Part shown: piece after piece, positions 39,801-49,823 of the stretch
How positions within the stretch are numbered: the stretch's first letter is position 1
Layout of the letters: every line of letters begins with the position of its first letter
Source: Anabaena subtropica FACHB-260
GTDB taxonomy: Bacteria; Cyanobacteriota; Cyanobacteriia; Cyanobacteriales; Nostocaceae
Direction of reading: 5' to 3'
Length of the DNA stretch: 64,000 nucleotides
Assembly: GCF_014697105.1 (NCBI RefSeq)
Contig: NZ_JACJRF010000005.1
Coordinates: 149,097 to 213,096 of the forward strand
The notes under the pieces: generated by a model
What the model was told of the DNA's origin: nothing
What the model saw: the letters and a program-made list of their open reading frames with translations, nothing else
Database searches by the model: none
Position numbers and translations under genes: made by a program

Positions 39801-42328
39801 CACTGCACTGAGCGAAAAGTTTGATTTGTGATCATGTTCCAATCCCAAATCGCATCTTGATTACCTTTAATGACTAATTGCCAACGTTCTTCACTTTGTC
39901 TGAGGGCTTCTTCAGCTTGTTTACGTTCAGTAATATCAATGGCAATTCCGCCAATTAGGCACTGTTCAGGTTTACTGGAGATGGGAAATTTATAAACCAA
40001 AAAATCTCGAACTGTTCCATCAGCGCAGGGTGCAGCCTCCACAGCTTCCATTACTTGCTGAGTATGAGCAACCACTTGAATGGTTTCTAGGAAACTTTGA
40101 GCAAATCCGGGTTCATAGATATCAAAAATGTTTTTGCCTATGAGTTCTGGTGTTGGCAATTGAAAAGTCCGCAGATATGTTTCGCTGAGATAAACAATTG
40201 TGCCATCCCCATCTGTAATCCAAGCAGGTGTAGGACTGTTATTCATGAAGGCTTGAAAACGCTCTTCGCTACGTCTTAGCAATAATTCAGCGTGTTTGCG
40301 TTCAGTGATGTCACGATTCACGCTAATTGTCGCCACAGTTTGTCCTAGTTCATCTTGCAAGGCGACTATAGTTGTTTCACAAATGCCTTCGCTACTATCT
40401 TGACGAACAAAGTTAATTTCTCCTGACCAGCGTCCTTGTTTGGTGATGTCTGCAAAAATTGCGTCATTTAATGCTGCATCTTCTTCTGGTTTATATAAAA
40501 TACTGATAGTTTGTTTTCCACAGATATCATCTTTGCTATAGCCAAACATCCTCTCTGCGGCTGGATTCCAGTCCAAAATTTGCCCCTGTAAGTTGGCGAT
40601 GATGACGCCATCATACATATTTTCAAAAGTGAGGGCTTGCCTCCGCAAAGCAGCTTCGGCTTGCTGGCGTTCGCTAACATCAGTTTGAATCCCAATAAAG
40701 TGGCTTAAGTTACCGTTTTCGTCATATATAGGCGAGATACTTAATTGATTCCAAAACAAAGTACCATCTTTGCGATAGTTACGCAGAATCACTTTGCAAT
40801 TTTTGCCTGCTTTGAGAGCTAATCGCAGTTCGTTGAGTGGAGGCTGCTGGTTGTCTATACCTTGCAAAAAACGACAGTTCTGCCCAATGACCTCTGTAGC
40901 TTTGTAGCCTGTAATTTGCTCAAAGGCAGAATTGACATAAATCACCGGATAATTTGGCAGTCTAGCATCGGCAATGATAATGCCATTACTGCTGGCGGCT
41001 AGCGCTCTCTCCCGCAATCTCAAAGTTTCTTCAACTAGCTTCAGGTCGGTAATATCAACCATGAATCCCCGCAACATTACAGGAGTTCCATCAACTTGCA
41101 CTACATTGGCAATTTCCCGCAGCCAGACAACTCTGCCATCAGCTGCTAACATTCGATATTCAAATTCATGATTTTCACATCTGGCTGTTGCTTCTTGGGA
41201 AAATCTGACAGCCCAATCTCGGTCATGGGGATGGAGATGATTTATCCAAAAATTTTCCTCGTACCATTGGGTGACAGAATATGCCAATAAAGTTTCTACT
41301 TGCGGCCCGACGTAGGTAAAATTCCAGGTTTTTAAATCGACTTCCCAAGGTATAACTTTGACCGTTTCTAATAACTCTCGCAAATGGGTTTCGCTGGCAC
41401 GCAGAGCGATTTCTATCTTTGTTTGCTCTTCAATTCTGTCAGCTAGTTCTTGGTTGATTCTGCCAATCTGATAATTGCTCAGTTTGGTGGCTTGAGCAAA
41501 ATAAATCAGTAGTGTGACAACTCCAGCATTGAAAATTCCTGCTACTAATACAAATGTTGGTAGAGGTGAGAATAAATTTGTTAATAGCTCTGGTGTTGGA
41601 TAAATCTGCAATTGCCAAGTAACTTTGTGAAAGTCAATGTTCACCACTTGTTGCCAGGATGGCGGCATAAGTGACTGTGTATCTTGGCTATAAATTAATT
41701 TTTTGCCGTCATATATCCGAATTTTGTAACCCTGCGGTATGTGCAGAACTGAATCAAAAAACTGTTTAACTTCAAAAACTCCTATGATTGAGCCATCAAA
41801 TTTATCTCGCATCCATAAAGGTACACAAGCTAAAAATACGCGATCGCCTTGGATGAGGTTAATTGTGCGAGTTAACGTAGTTTGATGGCTCTGCCGTGAT
41901 TTGACTAACGCAGTCCGTTGTTGAGATGTTGGACTCTGGGCGAAATTTTTTGCTAAAGAAACAGTCCGAAGCACACGCAATGATGGATCAAGCAATTCGA
42001 TGGCTTGATAGCCCCCGTAATCTTCAAGATACGCTTGTGCTTCTAGTTCCCATTGTCTCTGGGAAATGCCACCGTGAATTTCCCAATGTTCCGCCATCCG
42101 TTCCAATGCCAGAATGCGAGTATTCAGTTGTGTTACTAATTCGGTTTTGGTGGCGATCGCTTGTTGTTGAATTAGCTGTTGAATACTCATTTGCTCTTCG
42201 GCTACTAATCTCAGCCACAGCATAACCACCACAAATAGAATGACAATGCCAACCAGCAACGGCAGCAAATTTTGTTTGCTAAAAAAGTTCACTGAATTAC
42301 ATCGGTGATATTTGTGCTGCCTATTCAC
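36875..42328 (-). CDS. Hybrid sensor histidine kinase (CHASE-like, multiple PAS/PAC, GAF, HisKA, HATPase, 2x REC, HPt)
   Basis: Repeated PAS/PAC segments (GFMVDITDLK, GIQTDVSERQ, SVNRDITERK, GIAIDITERK), FLAMMSHEIRTPMNAVIGMT, two RECs, HPt AHKFKSSSGSVGA. Confidence 0.93.
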   Translation of the reverse strand: MNRQHKYHRCNSVNFFSKQNLLPLLVGIVILFVVVMLWLRLVAEEQMSIQQLIQQQAIATKTELVTQLNTRILALERMAEHWEIHGGISQRQWELEAQAYLEDYGGYQAIELLDPSLRVLRTVSLAKNFAQSPTSQQRTALVKSRQSHQTTLTRTINLIQGDRVFLACVPLWMRDKFDGSIIGVFEVKQFFDSVLHIPQGYKIRIYDGKKLIYSQDTQSLMPPSWQQVVNIDFHKVTWQLQIYPTPELLTNLFSPLPTFVLVAGIFNAGVVTLLIYFAQATKLSNYQIGRINQELADRIEEQTKIEIALRASETHLRELLETVKVIPWEVDLKTWNFTYVGPQVETLLAYSVTQWYEENFWINHLHPHDRDWAVRFSQEATARCENHEFEYRMLAADGRVVWLREIANVVQVDGTPVMLRGFMVDITDLKLVEETLRLRERALAASSNGIIIADARLPNYPVIYVNSAFEQITGYKATEVIGQNCRFLQGIDNQQPPLNELRLALKAGKNCKVILRNYRKDGTLFWNQLSISPIYDENGNLSHFIGIQTDVSERQQAEAALRRQALTFENMYDGVIIANLQGQILDWNPAAERMFGYSKDDICGKQTISILYKPEEDAALNDAIFADITKQGRWSGEINFVRQDSSEGICETTIVALQDELGQTVATISVNRDITERKHAELLLRRSEERFQAFMNNSPTPAWITDGDGTIVYLSETYLRTFQLPTPELIGKNIFDIYEPGFAQSFLETIQVVAHTQQVMEAVEAAPCADGTVRDFLVYKFPISSKPEQCLIGGIAIDITERKQAEEALRQSEERWQLVIKGNQDAIWDWNMITNQTFRSVQWAELVKEPNYEPIGTNEDCISHIHPDDYERVLTVKRNYLNRKIPNCVVEHRLVCCDGSYKWVLVHAIAQWDEQGKPVRMVGSIKDISESVQAKEALQRQLHRTLLLEKITQKIRQSLDSKEIFETAATQIGQAFGVDRCLIHSYISDPETRIPLVAEYNNVHDYCSMQKWEFTTNGNHHILQMMAQDKAIASANVYIDPLLQTSVPSCCDIGVKSILAIRTSYQGEPNGAICLHQCRYFRQWTPEEVELLEAVAAQLGIALAQAQLLEQETQQRQELTIKNFALEQAKRSAEAANRAKSEFLAMMSHEIRTPMNAVIGMTGLLLETNLTPQQRDFVETVLNSGDALLSIINDILDFSKIESGKLELEEQPFEVRTCVEQVVDLLAAKAAQKDIELAYLIHPQVPAQILGDVTRLRQILTNLLNNAIKFTHEGEVVVSVRSQSFSSRKAKNGCEILFTIKDTGIGIAPEAMERLFQPFVQADASMTRKYGGTGLGLVISKRLGEMMGGNLWVESRGCVGGNPPPGWQARNLVSSTSVTTGSIFYFSMTVPVVAHADLETSKTSPVPLIGRRLLIVDDNPTNRQILRLQAKSWQMETYTAQSGTEALVLLDQGIPFDIAILDVQMPEMDGITLAHQIRQRPNYQNLPLVILTSWGKPDIDLSDLEFAACVNKPIKQSQLYEVLTSALGNLPIRANVVTADSLPINSCLAEQTPLRILLAEDIVVNQKVALLMLKKLGYRADVVANGLEVLEALQRQVYDLVLMDVNMPEMDGLKASQIIRQTWGASSPPYIIAMTANAMRGDRQACLAAGMNDYISKPLQLEELSKALSEAASLDIDTEISPQIISSQNQTSKEINNLKFATIDTKILQALRDMLGGDKLAFAELINCYLTESPKLIQEINVAIARENTQDIWKTAHKFKSSSGSVGAVFLAQLCKLLEAKGRSQNLDGCVELGSQLRQEYELVQTALQKEINQEIS

Positions 42329-43012
42329 TTATTCAACCTCCAGCACTTTGGGCATTGGTTCTACTACTTACCACTAGTCTTTTATTTGTATGTCAATAAA
42401 AATACTAATAACAACAGGACATTCACTTAAATTATTTTCTGGTAAAACCGAGATTGGAAATCCACCTCAAGTCCAATATTTTTTACATAGAAATATTTAT
42501 TGGGAATTATGTATAAAATTTGTAAACAGAATAGTAATTTATCCCTGCTTAATTCACAATCAAAGTTTATTTAACTTTAACATTTATATAATTCTTTAAT
42601 TTTAAAGTTATTAATTTAAAATATAAATAATCAATCAAAAATATAGCCATTAAGCTGTTATTTGCTGCCTTAAATAATTATTTTTTCTACTAAATATTTG
42701 TGATCTCCATGATTGTAATATTATATCAATCATAAATTATTCAAAAAAGTTAAATAAATTTTCACTTTATATTCTTCATGGAAAATTGATTATTTACAGT
42801 AATTTTCATCTAGATGCGGTACATTATCCTAGCTTCTAGCCTCTCTTCCCTATAAAAATCTACTGTAACTAATCGAAGAAAGCTGTATATTATGGAATAC
42901 CTGGTAATAGGAGAATGGGAAGAGAGAGTAAGGAGTACAGGTATATGTAGAGTGAGCTTCCCGCAGAATACAATACGATAAAAACTATTGACTATTTATG
43001 CCATGTAATATA

Positions 43013-44470
43013 TCAGTGTCTTGAATGAATGGTCTTGACTAAATCGTAAAAAGGCTGCCAATTATCTTCCTGAGCAATTGGTTCCCAAACTTCTTCAACT
43101 ACGGGTCTTAATAATGCAGTTTTTGGGTTGTGATCAGCAAGAGTGTGACTAATTACATCCATTTTTTCAGGATAGAAATCATTCAAAATTTTATGGTAAA
43201 GTACACACCAATTATCAAAAATTGCATCTGTGCCTGATGGAGGAAGAATGTCTGAACTACTTAATACGAGTCCTGGCTCATCTCTCCATTTAATTGAAAA
43301 TGTGCGAGCCATCTCATAAAAGAACTGATGATAGCCAACTTGACTCTCTTGCAAAAATTTGATGGTGAGACTTAAAAGTTCATCGGCTTCTGGGGTATCC
43401 AATTGCTCAAAGCCAAGTTTTTTCAACATCAAAGAGCGATATTCTGCATGACAGTACTCGCTAAATTTAGCTAATCCTGCCTCCATGTCAGCCTGATCAA
43501 TTACTGCTCTTAATGGTACTTGGAGCATTTCCAAATTCCATTGACAAATACTTGGTTGTTGAATATAAGAGTAGCGTCCGTAATAATCAAAGTATGCGGC
43601 TGTGAAGTAGGGATTATAAGTAGGAATAAAGGCATAGGGGCCGTAGTCAAAGCTTTCCCCAGTAATTGACATATTATCAGTATTGAGAACTGCATGACAA
43701 AAACCTGCGGCCATCCATTGGGCAACTAGTTCGGCTACTCGTTGAACTAATTCTGCATAAAATAAAGCATATTTATCTGATTCATTAACTAAGTGTTGAT
43801 AATAATGCTCAATTACATGATCTAACAGTTTCTTGATTAAATCTGAGCGTTGAAAATAGTGCAGACGCTCAAAAGTCCCGAAGCGGATGTGAGACTTGTT
43901 CATTCTCACCATCACAGATGAACGGGTTGGTGAAGGTTCATCACCCCGCCACAAAGCTAAACCTGTTTCAATCATTGTGAGACAGCGAGAAGTACGCACG
44001 CCTAGCTGGTGTAGTGCTTCTGCGGCTAAAACTTCCCGCACACCACCTTTGAGTGTCAACATTCCGTCACCACCACGAGAATAGGGTGTTCTACCAGAAC
44101 CTTTTGTGCCAAAGTCGTACAATTCGCCATCAGTACCGCGAACTTGTCCATACAAAAAGCCCCGACCATCACCTAAATTGGGATTATACTCACCAAATTG
44201 ATAACCGTGATAACGTAGTGCCAAGAGTGGTTTACGCCCTTGAAATTGACCAAAAGCCGCGATGAAATCTTCATCTGTCACACTTTGGGGGTCTAGTCCT
44301 AATCTTGGTAGTACTGCGTCATTACGCCAACGTAGAGTGAGCTGGGGAAATTCGGCGGCCGTCACCTCATCGTAGTAATCGTTACCCAAAGACTGCAAAG
44401 CTGGTTCATAGTTGAGGGCAATCAGAGGATTGTGATGATTATTGGTATTGGAAGTTTCCGCTAAAGTCAT
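43013..44470 (-). CDS. selO: Protein adenylyltransferase SelO (YdiU family)
   Basis: LGNDYYDEV...[27 protein letters not shown]...[38 protein letters not shown]; start at internal Met (44470). Confidence 0.93.
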   Translation of the reverse strand: MTLAETSNTNNHHNPLIALNYEPALQSLGNDYYDEVTAAEFPQLTLRWRNDAVLPRLGLDPQSVTDEDFIAAFGQFQGRKPLLALRYHGYQFGEYNPNLGDGRGFLYGQVRGTDGELYDFGTKGSGRTPYSRGGDGMLTLKGGVREVLAAEALHQLGVRTSRCLTMIETGLALWRGDEPSPTRSSVMVRMNKSHIRFGTFERLHYFQRSDLIKKLLDHVIEHYYQHLVNESDKYALFYAELVQRVAELVAQWMAAGFCHAVLNTDNMSITGESFDYGPYAFIPTYNPYFTAAYFDYYGRYSYIQQPSICQWNLEMLQVPLRAVIDQADMEAGLAKFSEYCHAEYRSLMLKKLGFEQLDTPEADELLSLTIKFLQESQVGYHQFFYEMARTFSIKWRDEPGLVLSSSDILPPSGTDAIFDNWCVLYHKILNDFYPEKMDVISHTLADHNPKTALLRPVVEEVWEPIAQEDNWQPFYDLVKTIHSRH

Positions 44471-44529
44471 TGATAAGCCAATCTTAATTGATTCTTCCCT
44501 CAATATTATCGTTCTGCGGAAGTTCTTGT

Positions 44530-44555
44530 GAATTGCAACGTTTAATTTGCAATTC
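44530..44555. repeat. Hairpin GAATTGCAA...TTGCAATTC at the 5' truncation point of the permease
   Basis: Arms 44530-44538 and 44547-44555. Confidence 0.7.
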
Positions 44556-44568
44556 CAGTGAGTATAAA

Positions 44569-45213
44569 ATGATTTTGTATCCCTTTTATGATCGAGGTGG
44601 CATTGATAAAGGATTATTTTGGCAGATTTTGGCTAGTCTGCAACGGGTAGCTATTGGTTACTCTTTAGCCGCCGTGATTGGTATTGCTTTAGGCATTGCG
44701 ATTGGTGTGAATAAAACCATGTCTAAAGCTTTAGATCCTCTGTTTCAATTATTGCGAACTGTACCACCTTTAGCTTGGGTGCCGATTTCTTTAGCAGCTT
44801 TAAGACAAAACGAACCCGCCGCCTTGTTTGTCATCTTTATCACCGCAATTTGGCCGATTCTAATTAACACGGCTGTAGGTGTAAAAGAAATTCCCCAAGA
44901 CTATAACAACGTTGCTAAAGTGCTGCAACTTTCCAAAAAAGACTATTTCTTTAACATCCTCATTCCTGCTGCTTTACCCTACATTTTTACAGGTTTGAGA
45001 ATTGCCATCGGTTTAGCTTGGTTAGCAATTATCGCTGCCGAAATTGTCATGTCAGGTATTGTCGGTATTGGTTTCTTTATCTGGGATGCCTATCAGAACA
45101 ACTACATCAGCGAAATTATTTTGGCACTAGTCTACATCGGTGTAGTGGGTTTATTACTCGACAAACTCATGGCTTGGATTCAAAACCTAATTTTACCGAC
45201 AGAACAGAAGTAA
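44569..45213 (+). pseudogene. cmpB: ABC transporter permease, CmpB/NrtB family, 5'-truncated
   Basis: [41 protein letters not shown]...LRTVPPLAWVPISLAALRQNEPAALFVIFITAIWPILIN... to the normal C-terminus ...PTEQK; the N-terminal region is missing. ORF track start 44488 adds an unrelated-looking peptide. CmpB vs NrtB assignment is from memory. Confidence 0.75.
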
Positions 45214-45350
45214 GAGAACACCAAAAAATAAATTATCCGCAATTGATGGTTGGGTAGGGTGTGTCAGTATGAATAATTTCTAAGTATAGTTAGGTTCTGT
45301 CGCACTGACGCACCCCACAGTTTAGATATTTTTGATCTGAATATACCTAA
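45213..45350. repeat. MITE-like dispersed element, copy B
   Basis: Collinear similarity to 31188-31320 (gagaacaccaaaaaat...gtagggtgtgtcagtatgaataatttctaagtatagttaggtt...cactgacgcacccc...tttttgatctg). Confidence 0.7.
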
Positions 45351-45366
45351 TTGATGGTTGATGATT

Positions 45367-45394
45367 AACGGTTAACAGTCAACAGTTAACCGTT
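45367..45394. repeat. Perfect 10-bp inverted repeat AACGGTTAAC-(8)-GTTAACCGTT upstream of flv4
   Basis: Direct reading; possible hairpin or regulator site. Confidence 0.7.
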
Positions 45395-45637
45395 GATGCT
45401 GAATATCAAATTATCCCTTATTAGTTATGTTTATAAAACTTATTCCCACAATTTAACTTTTTCATGGGAGGAAACTAATGATAAACATTGATTTATTACA
45501 ATGATTATTCATTTCCATAAAGAATAAAAATTACTAATCAATCGCTTCAGGAATTAGCATTTTACTAATTTATTTTTTCAAGTAAACATAAGAGATAAGA
45601 AAACTCGCTCCACACAATATATTTTAGGATAAAACTA

Positions 45638-47371
45638 ATGGTCGCACTCACACAGCTTAATCAAATTATTACCAACCCTGGACGATTAACAGTTGAAACC
45701 GTGGAAATTGCCCCTCAAACAACTGCTATTCGTTGCCTAGATTGGGATAGAGAAAGGTTTGATGTTGAGTTTGGTTTAAGGAATGGCACAACTTATAATT
45801 CTTTCTTAATTAAAGGTGAAAAAATTGCCTTGATTGATACTTCTCACCGCAAGTTTGAGCAGTTATATCTGGAAATAATTACAGGATTAATCGACGTAAA
45901 TCAGATCGATTATTTGATTGTTAGTCACACTGAACCAGACCATAGTGGATTAGTTAAAGATATTTTGCAATTAGCTCCTAATATTACTGTTGTTGGGGCT
46001 AAAGTAGCTATAAAATTTTTAGAAGATATGGTTCACCAGCCCTTTAAATCAATGCTGGTGAAAAGTGGAGAACGGCTAGATTTGGGCAACGGTCACGAAT
46101 TAGAATTTATTTCTGCGCCTAACTTACATTGGCCTGATACAATCTTCACTTATGACCATAAAACTAGCATTCTTTACACCTGCGATGTGTTTGGAATGCA
46201 CTACTGCGATGATCACACTTACGATGAGAATTTCACTGTAATAGAAGAAGATTTTGCATATTATTATGACTGCCTCATGGGGCCAAATGCGCGGTCTGTA
46301 TTGGCAGCTTTAAAGCGGATTGAAAAGTTAGAAATAGAAACAATTGCAACAGGGCATGGGCCTTTACTAAAAAACTATATTTCGGAATGGATTGGGCGTT
46401 ATCAAAATTGGAGTTTAAGTCAAGCTACAACAGAGGCATTCGTCGCTTTATTTTATGTGGAAGATTACGGTTATAGTGAGAGCTTAGTGAGAGCGATCGC
46501 CTCCGGTATTGCAAAAACAGGTGTGGCAATAGAATTAGTAGCTCTGAATGATGCCGAACCCCAAGAAATCAGAGAATTAGTTGCACAAGCGGCTGGTTTA
46601 GTGATTGCAATGCCTCCCCAATCTTGCGTTGTAGTTCAAGCAGCTTTAAATACTATTTTGGCTGCTGCTCACAATAAGCAAGCAATTGGTTTATTAGAGT
46701 CGGGAGGAGGAGAAGATGAACCCGTTTATCCCTTACGTAATAAGTTTCAAGAATTAGGATTAATTGCAGCCTTTCCCCCTATTTTAGTTAAGGAAACTCC
46801 CACCAAAGTCATAGAGCAACTGTGTGATGAAGCAGGAACGGATCTAGGGCAATGGTTGAACCGCGATCGCACAATCAAACAAATCAAATCTCTCAATAGC
46901 GAAATCGAAAAATCTTTAGGGCGGATTAGCACAGGATTGTATATTATCACCGCCAAAAAAGGAGACGTTCAAAGTGCAATGCTGGCTTCTTGGGTGACAC
47001 AAGCAAGTCTTAACCCCTTGGGAGTAGCGATCGCAGTTGCCAAAGACAGAGCCATTGCATCCTTAATGCAAGTAGGCGATCGCTTTGTATTAAACGTCTT
47101 GGAAGAAGGCAGATATCAAGGATTAATGAAACATTTCCTCAAGCGTTTTGCTCCCGGTGCAGATCGCTTTGCTGGAGTCAAAACATATCCGGCTGCTACC
47201 AATGAATCGCCTATTCTAGCTGAAGCTTTAGCTTACATGGAATGTGAAATCACCAGCCGCATGGATTGTGGAGATCATTGGGTGATTTATAGCACTGTTC
47301 AAACTGGACGAGTTGCCGAGGTAAATGCACTCACCGCCGTTCATCACCGCAAAGTCGGCAATCATTACTAA
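45638..47371 (+). CDS. flv4: Flavodiiron protein, canonical diiron ligands (Flv4-type)
   Basis: SHTEPDHSG ligand motif, flavodoxin domain (ALFYVEDYGYSE), C-terminal flavin reductase domain. Confidence 0.85.
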   Translation: MVALTQLNQIITNPGRLTVETVEIAPQTTAIRCLDWDRERFDVEFGLRNGTTYNSFLIKGEKIALIDTSHRKFEQLYLEIITGLIDVNQIDYLIVSHTEPDHSGLVKDILQLAPNITVVGAKVAIKFLEDMVHQPFKSMLVKSGERLDLGNGHELEFISAPNLHWPDTIFTYDHKTSILYTCDVFGMHYCDDHTYDENFTVIEEDFAYYYDCLMGPNARSVLAALKRIEKLEIETIATGHGPLLKNYISEWIGRYQNWSLSQATTEAFVALFYVEDYGYSESLVRAIASGIAKTGVAIELVALNDAEPQEIRELVAQAAGLVIAMPPQSCVVVQAALNTILAAAHNKQAIGLLESGGGEDEPVYPLRNKFQELGLIAAFPPILVKETPTKVIEQLCDEAGTDLGQWLNRDRTIKQIKSLNSEIEKSLGRISTGLYIITAKKGDVQSAMLASWVTQASLNPLGVAIAVAKDRAIASLMQVGDRFVLNVLEEGRYQGLMKHFLKRFAPGADRFAGVKTYPAATNESPILAEALAYMECEITSRMDCGDHWVIYSTVQTGRVAEVNALTAVHHRKVGNHY

Positions 47372-47417
47372 GTTTGTCAGTTGTCAGTTGTCCAATCTCC
47401 TCTCCTCACAAACAGCT

Positions 47418-47930
47418 ATGTACAATCCTGCTGAACATAACTCAATCCCCATGTACGAAATCAATCGGGGACGTATCGTGCGAAGCTTGGAATTTATCCA
47501 AGATGTGATAGTGATTTGTCTGTGTATTGGTTTATTTAGCTTCATGGTAATTCAGGTGAGAGATATGTTTCTCTCCTTACTTCCACCCCTAAATTTTAAT
47601 GCTGTCACTGCCGATATTCTCTTTTTACTAATCTTAGTTGAGTTATTTCGACTGCTGATTATTTACCTCCAGGAACATCGAGTATCTATTGGGGTAGCTG
47701 TGGAAGTTGCTATTGTTTCGGCATTAAGAGAAGTGATTGTTAAAGGTGTTTTAGAAACAAATTGGACTCAGATTTTAGCGACTTGTGCCTTCTTATTAGT
47801 TCTAGGAGTCTTATTAATTCTGCGAGTTTGGCTACCCCCCACCTTTGAAGGTATTGATCCTGAACAAGCAATATCTAAACGCCATAATAATCGAGTCAAA
47901 TCGAAATTAATAGAAACTAACAGCCATTAA
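47418..47930 (+). CDS. Membrane protein of the flv4-2 operon (Sll0218 position; PsiE-like)
   Basis: Multi-TM ORF between the two Flv genes; PsiE-like IYLQEHRVSIGVAVEVAIVSALREVIVKG. Start placed at the in-frame ATG 47418. Confidence 0.75.
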   Translation: MYNPAEHNSIPMYEINRGRIVRSLEFIQDVIVICLCIGLFSFMVIQVRDMFLSLLPPLNFNAVTADILFLLILVELFRLLIIYLQEHRVSIGVAVEVAIVSALREVIVKGVLETNWTQILATCAFLLVLGVLLILRVWLPPTFEGIDPEQAISKRHNNRVKSKLIETNSH

Positions 47931-47970
47931 ATCAATTCGCAATTCGCAGCCCATATCAAGAGAGGTTACG

Positions 47971-49707
47971 ATGTCTGCTAATACTGTAACGACCAATCGT
48001 CAAAGAGATGTTCAGGTTGCTGAAATTGGTAAGAATACATTAATTTTGCGATCGCGGACTTGGGAGCGACTAAAATTTGAGGTTGAGTATTCCCGCCAAA
48101 AGGGAACTACAGCTAATTCTTATCTCATCCAAGCCGATAAAAAAGCTTTAATTGATCCCCCTGGTGAATCTTTTACGGAAATTTACCTCCAGGAACTAGG
48201 GCAACATCTAGATTTCACCACCCTAGATTACATTGTTCTCGGTCATGTCAACCCGAACCGCAGAGCTACTTTACAAGTATTGCTCTCTCAAGTTCCACAA
48301 GTCACATTAATTTGTTCTCGCCCTGGGGCTAATGCACTCAAAGCGGCTTTTCCTGAGTGGGAGTCACGCATTCAAGCTGTGCGCTCTGAAGATACTCTAG
48401 ATTTAGGACAGGGACATCATCTCACATTTGTGCGCGTACCAACTCCCCGTTGGGCTGATGGACTCTGCACTTATGATTCAGCTACCAAGATTCTCTATAC
48501 AGACAAATTTTTTGGTGCGCATATTTGCGAAGATACTTTATTTGATGAAGACTGGAAAACTTTAGACGCGGAACGGCGTTACTATTTTGACTGTCTCCAT
48601 GCACCCCAAGCCAAACAAGTTGAAGTTGCTTTAGAAAAATTCTCGGTTTTCCCCGCCAAATCTTACGCCCCTGCTCATGGGCCAGTTGTGTGTTACAGCC
48701 TCAGCCGCTTTACTTATGATTACCGCCAATGGTGTCAAGGGCAGAAATCTCAAGAATTAAGTGTGGCGTTGCTTTACGCTTCTGCTTATGGAAACACAGC
48801 AGTTTTGGCAAATGCGATCGCTCAAGGTTTAATTGAAAATGGAGTTAATGTCGAATCTATTAACTGTGAACTAGCTGATACCGCCGAAATTACCCGCATT
48901 GTCGAAGCTAGTGATGGATTTATTATTGGTTCACCCACTTTAGGCGGCCATGCACCGACTCAAATTCAAACTGCTTTAGGAATAATTCTAGCCACAGCAG
49001 CGAAAACCAAATTAGCCGCAGTATTTGGTTCTTACGGCTGGAGTGGAGAAGCCATTGACTTACTAGAAAACAAACTCAAAGATGCCAATTATCGTTTAGG
49101 GTTTGAATCAATTCGCGTCCGCTTCACTCCTACAGCCGAAGTTCTTCAACAATGTCAACAAGCCGGTGTAACCTTTGCCCAAAACTTGAAGAAAACTAAA
49201 AAATTGCGGACTACCCGCCAAGTTGTTACAGAAACCCATGTAGATCGTACCGAACAAGCAGTAGGGCGAATTATTGGTTCTTTATGTGTAGTCACAACTC
49301 ATGATGAAGACACCCACAAAGGCGTTTTAACTTCTTGGGTATCTCAAGCCACCTTTAACCCTCCAGGAATCATGATTGCGATCGCTGATGAACAGAACGC
49401 AGATTTAATGTGTCATTCCGGCGATAAATTTGTGCTGAATATTCTCAAAGAAGGTAGAAATGTCCGCCGCTATTTTTCCCGCCAAAGCACTTTAGGAGAT
49501 AACCCATTTATCAATCTTTCTACAAAAGTTGCTGTTAATGGTTGTCTCATTCTCACCGAAGCATTGTCCTATTTAGAATGCACAGTTCAAAATCAAATTA
49601 AATGCGGTGACAGATGGTTAATTTACGCAGTAATAGATAACGGCGAAGTCCTTGAAAACGAAGGATTAACCGCCCTCGAATACCGTAAATCAGGCAGCTA
49701 TTTTTAA
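47971..49707 (+). CDS. flv2: Flavodiiron protein with non-canonical diiron site (Flv2-type)
   Basis: GHVNPNRRATLQ replaces the canonical HxExDH motif; flavodoxin (LLYASAYGNTAVLANAIAQ) and flavin reductase domains intact. Confidence 0.85.
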   Translation: MSANTVTTNRQRDVQVAEIGKNTLILRSRTWERLKFEVEYSRQKGTTANSYLIQADKKALIDPPGESFTEIYLQELGQHLDFTTLDYIVLGHVNPNRRATLQVLLSQVPQVTLICSRPGANALKAAFPEWESRIQAVRSEDTLDLGQGHHLTFVRVPTPRWADGLCTYDSATKILYTDKFFGAHICEDTLFDEDWKTLDAERRYYFDCLHAPQAKQVEVALEKFSVFPAKSYAPAHGPVVCYSLSRFTYDYRQWCQGQKSQELSVALLYASAYGNTAVLANAIAQGLIENGVNVESINCELADTAEITRIVEASDGFIIGSPTLGGHAPTQIQTALGIILATAAKTKLAAVFGSYGWSGEAIDLLENKLKDANYRLGFESIRVRFTPTAEVLQQCQQAGVTFAQNLKKTKKLRTTRQVVTETHVDRTEQAVGRIIGSLCVVTTHDEDTHKGVLTSWVSQATFNPPGIMIAIADEQNADLMCHSGDKFVLNILKEGRNVRRYFSRQSTLGDNPFINLSTKVAVNGCLILTEALSYLECTVQNQIKCGDRWLIYAVIDNGEVLENEGLTALEYRKSGSYF

Positions 49708-49711
49708 TAAA

Positions 49712-49808
49712 ACTCCGCGTCCCTCTGCGCCTACCACCCTGCGGGTTCGCTCTTAGCGTTCTCGTAGAGTAGCCGAAGCGTCTACAGCGTTCCTCCGCGT
49801 TAAAAACT
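49712..49808. repeat. Dispersed repeat block (ctccgcgtccctctgcgcc...gcgttcctccgcgttaaaaa)
   Basis: Nostoc-type dispersed repeat between flv2 and the CmpC-like ATPase. Confidence 0.6.
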
Positions 49809-49823
49809 CCTCCCCAAATTACT

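Noticed and set aside
42330-43012. AT-rich 0.7-kb ORF-poor gap between the hybrid kinase and selO
   Set aside because: No convincing repeats, RNA structure or coding potential found by reading; the small ORF 42390..42599 looks spurious.
47971-49707. Considered the second Flv a decaying paralog because it lacks HxExDH ligands
   Set aside because: Flv1/Flv2-type proteins naturally have substituted ligands and pair with Flv3/Flv4; the full length and domains are intact.
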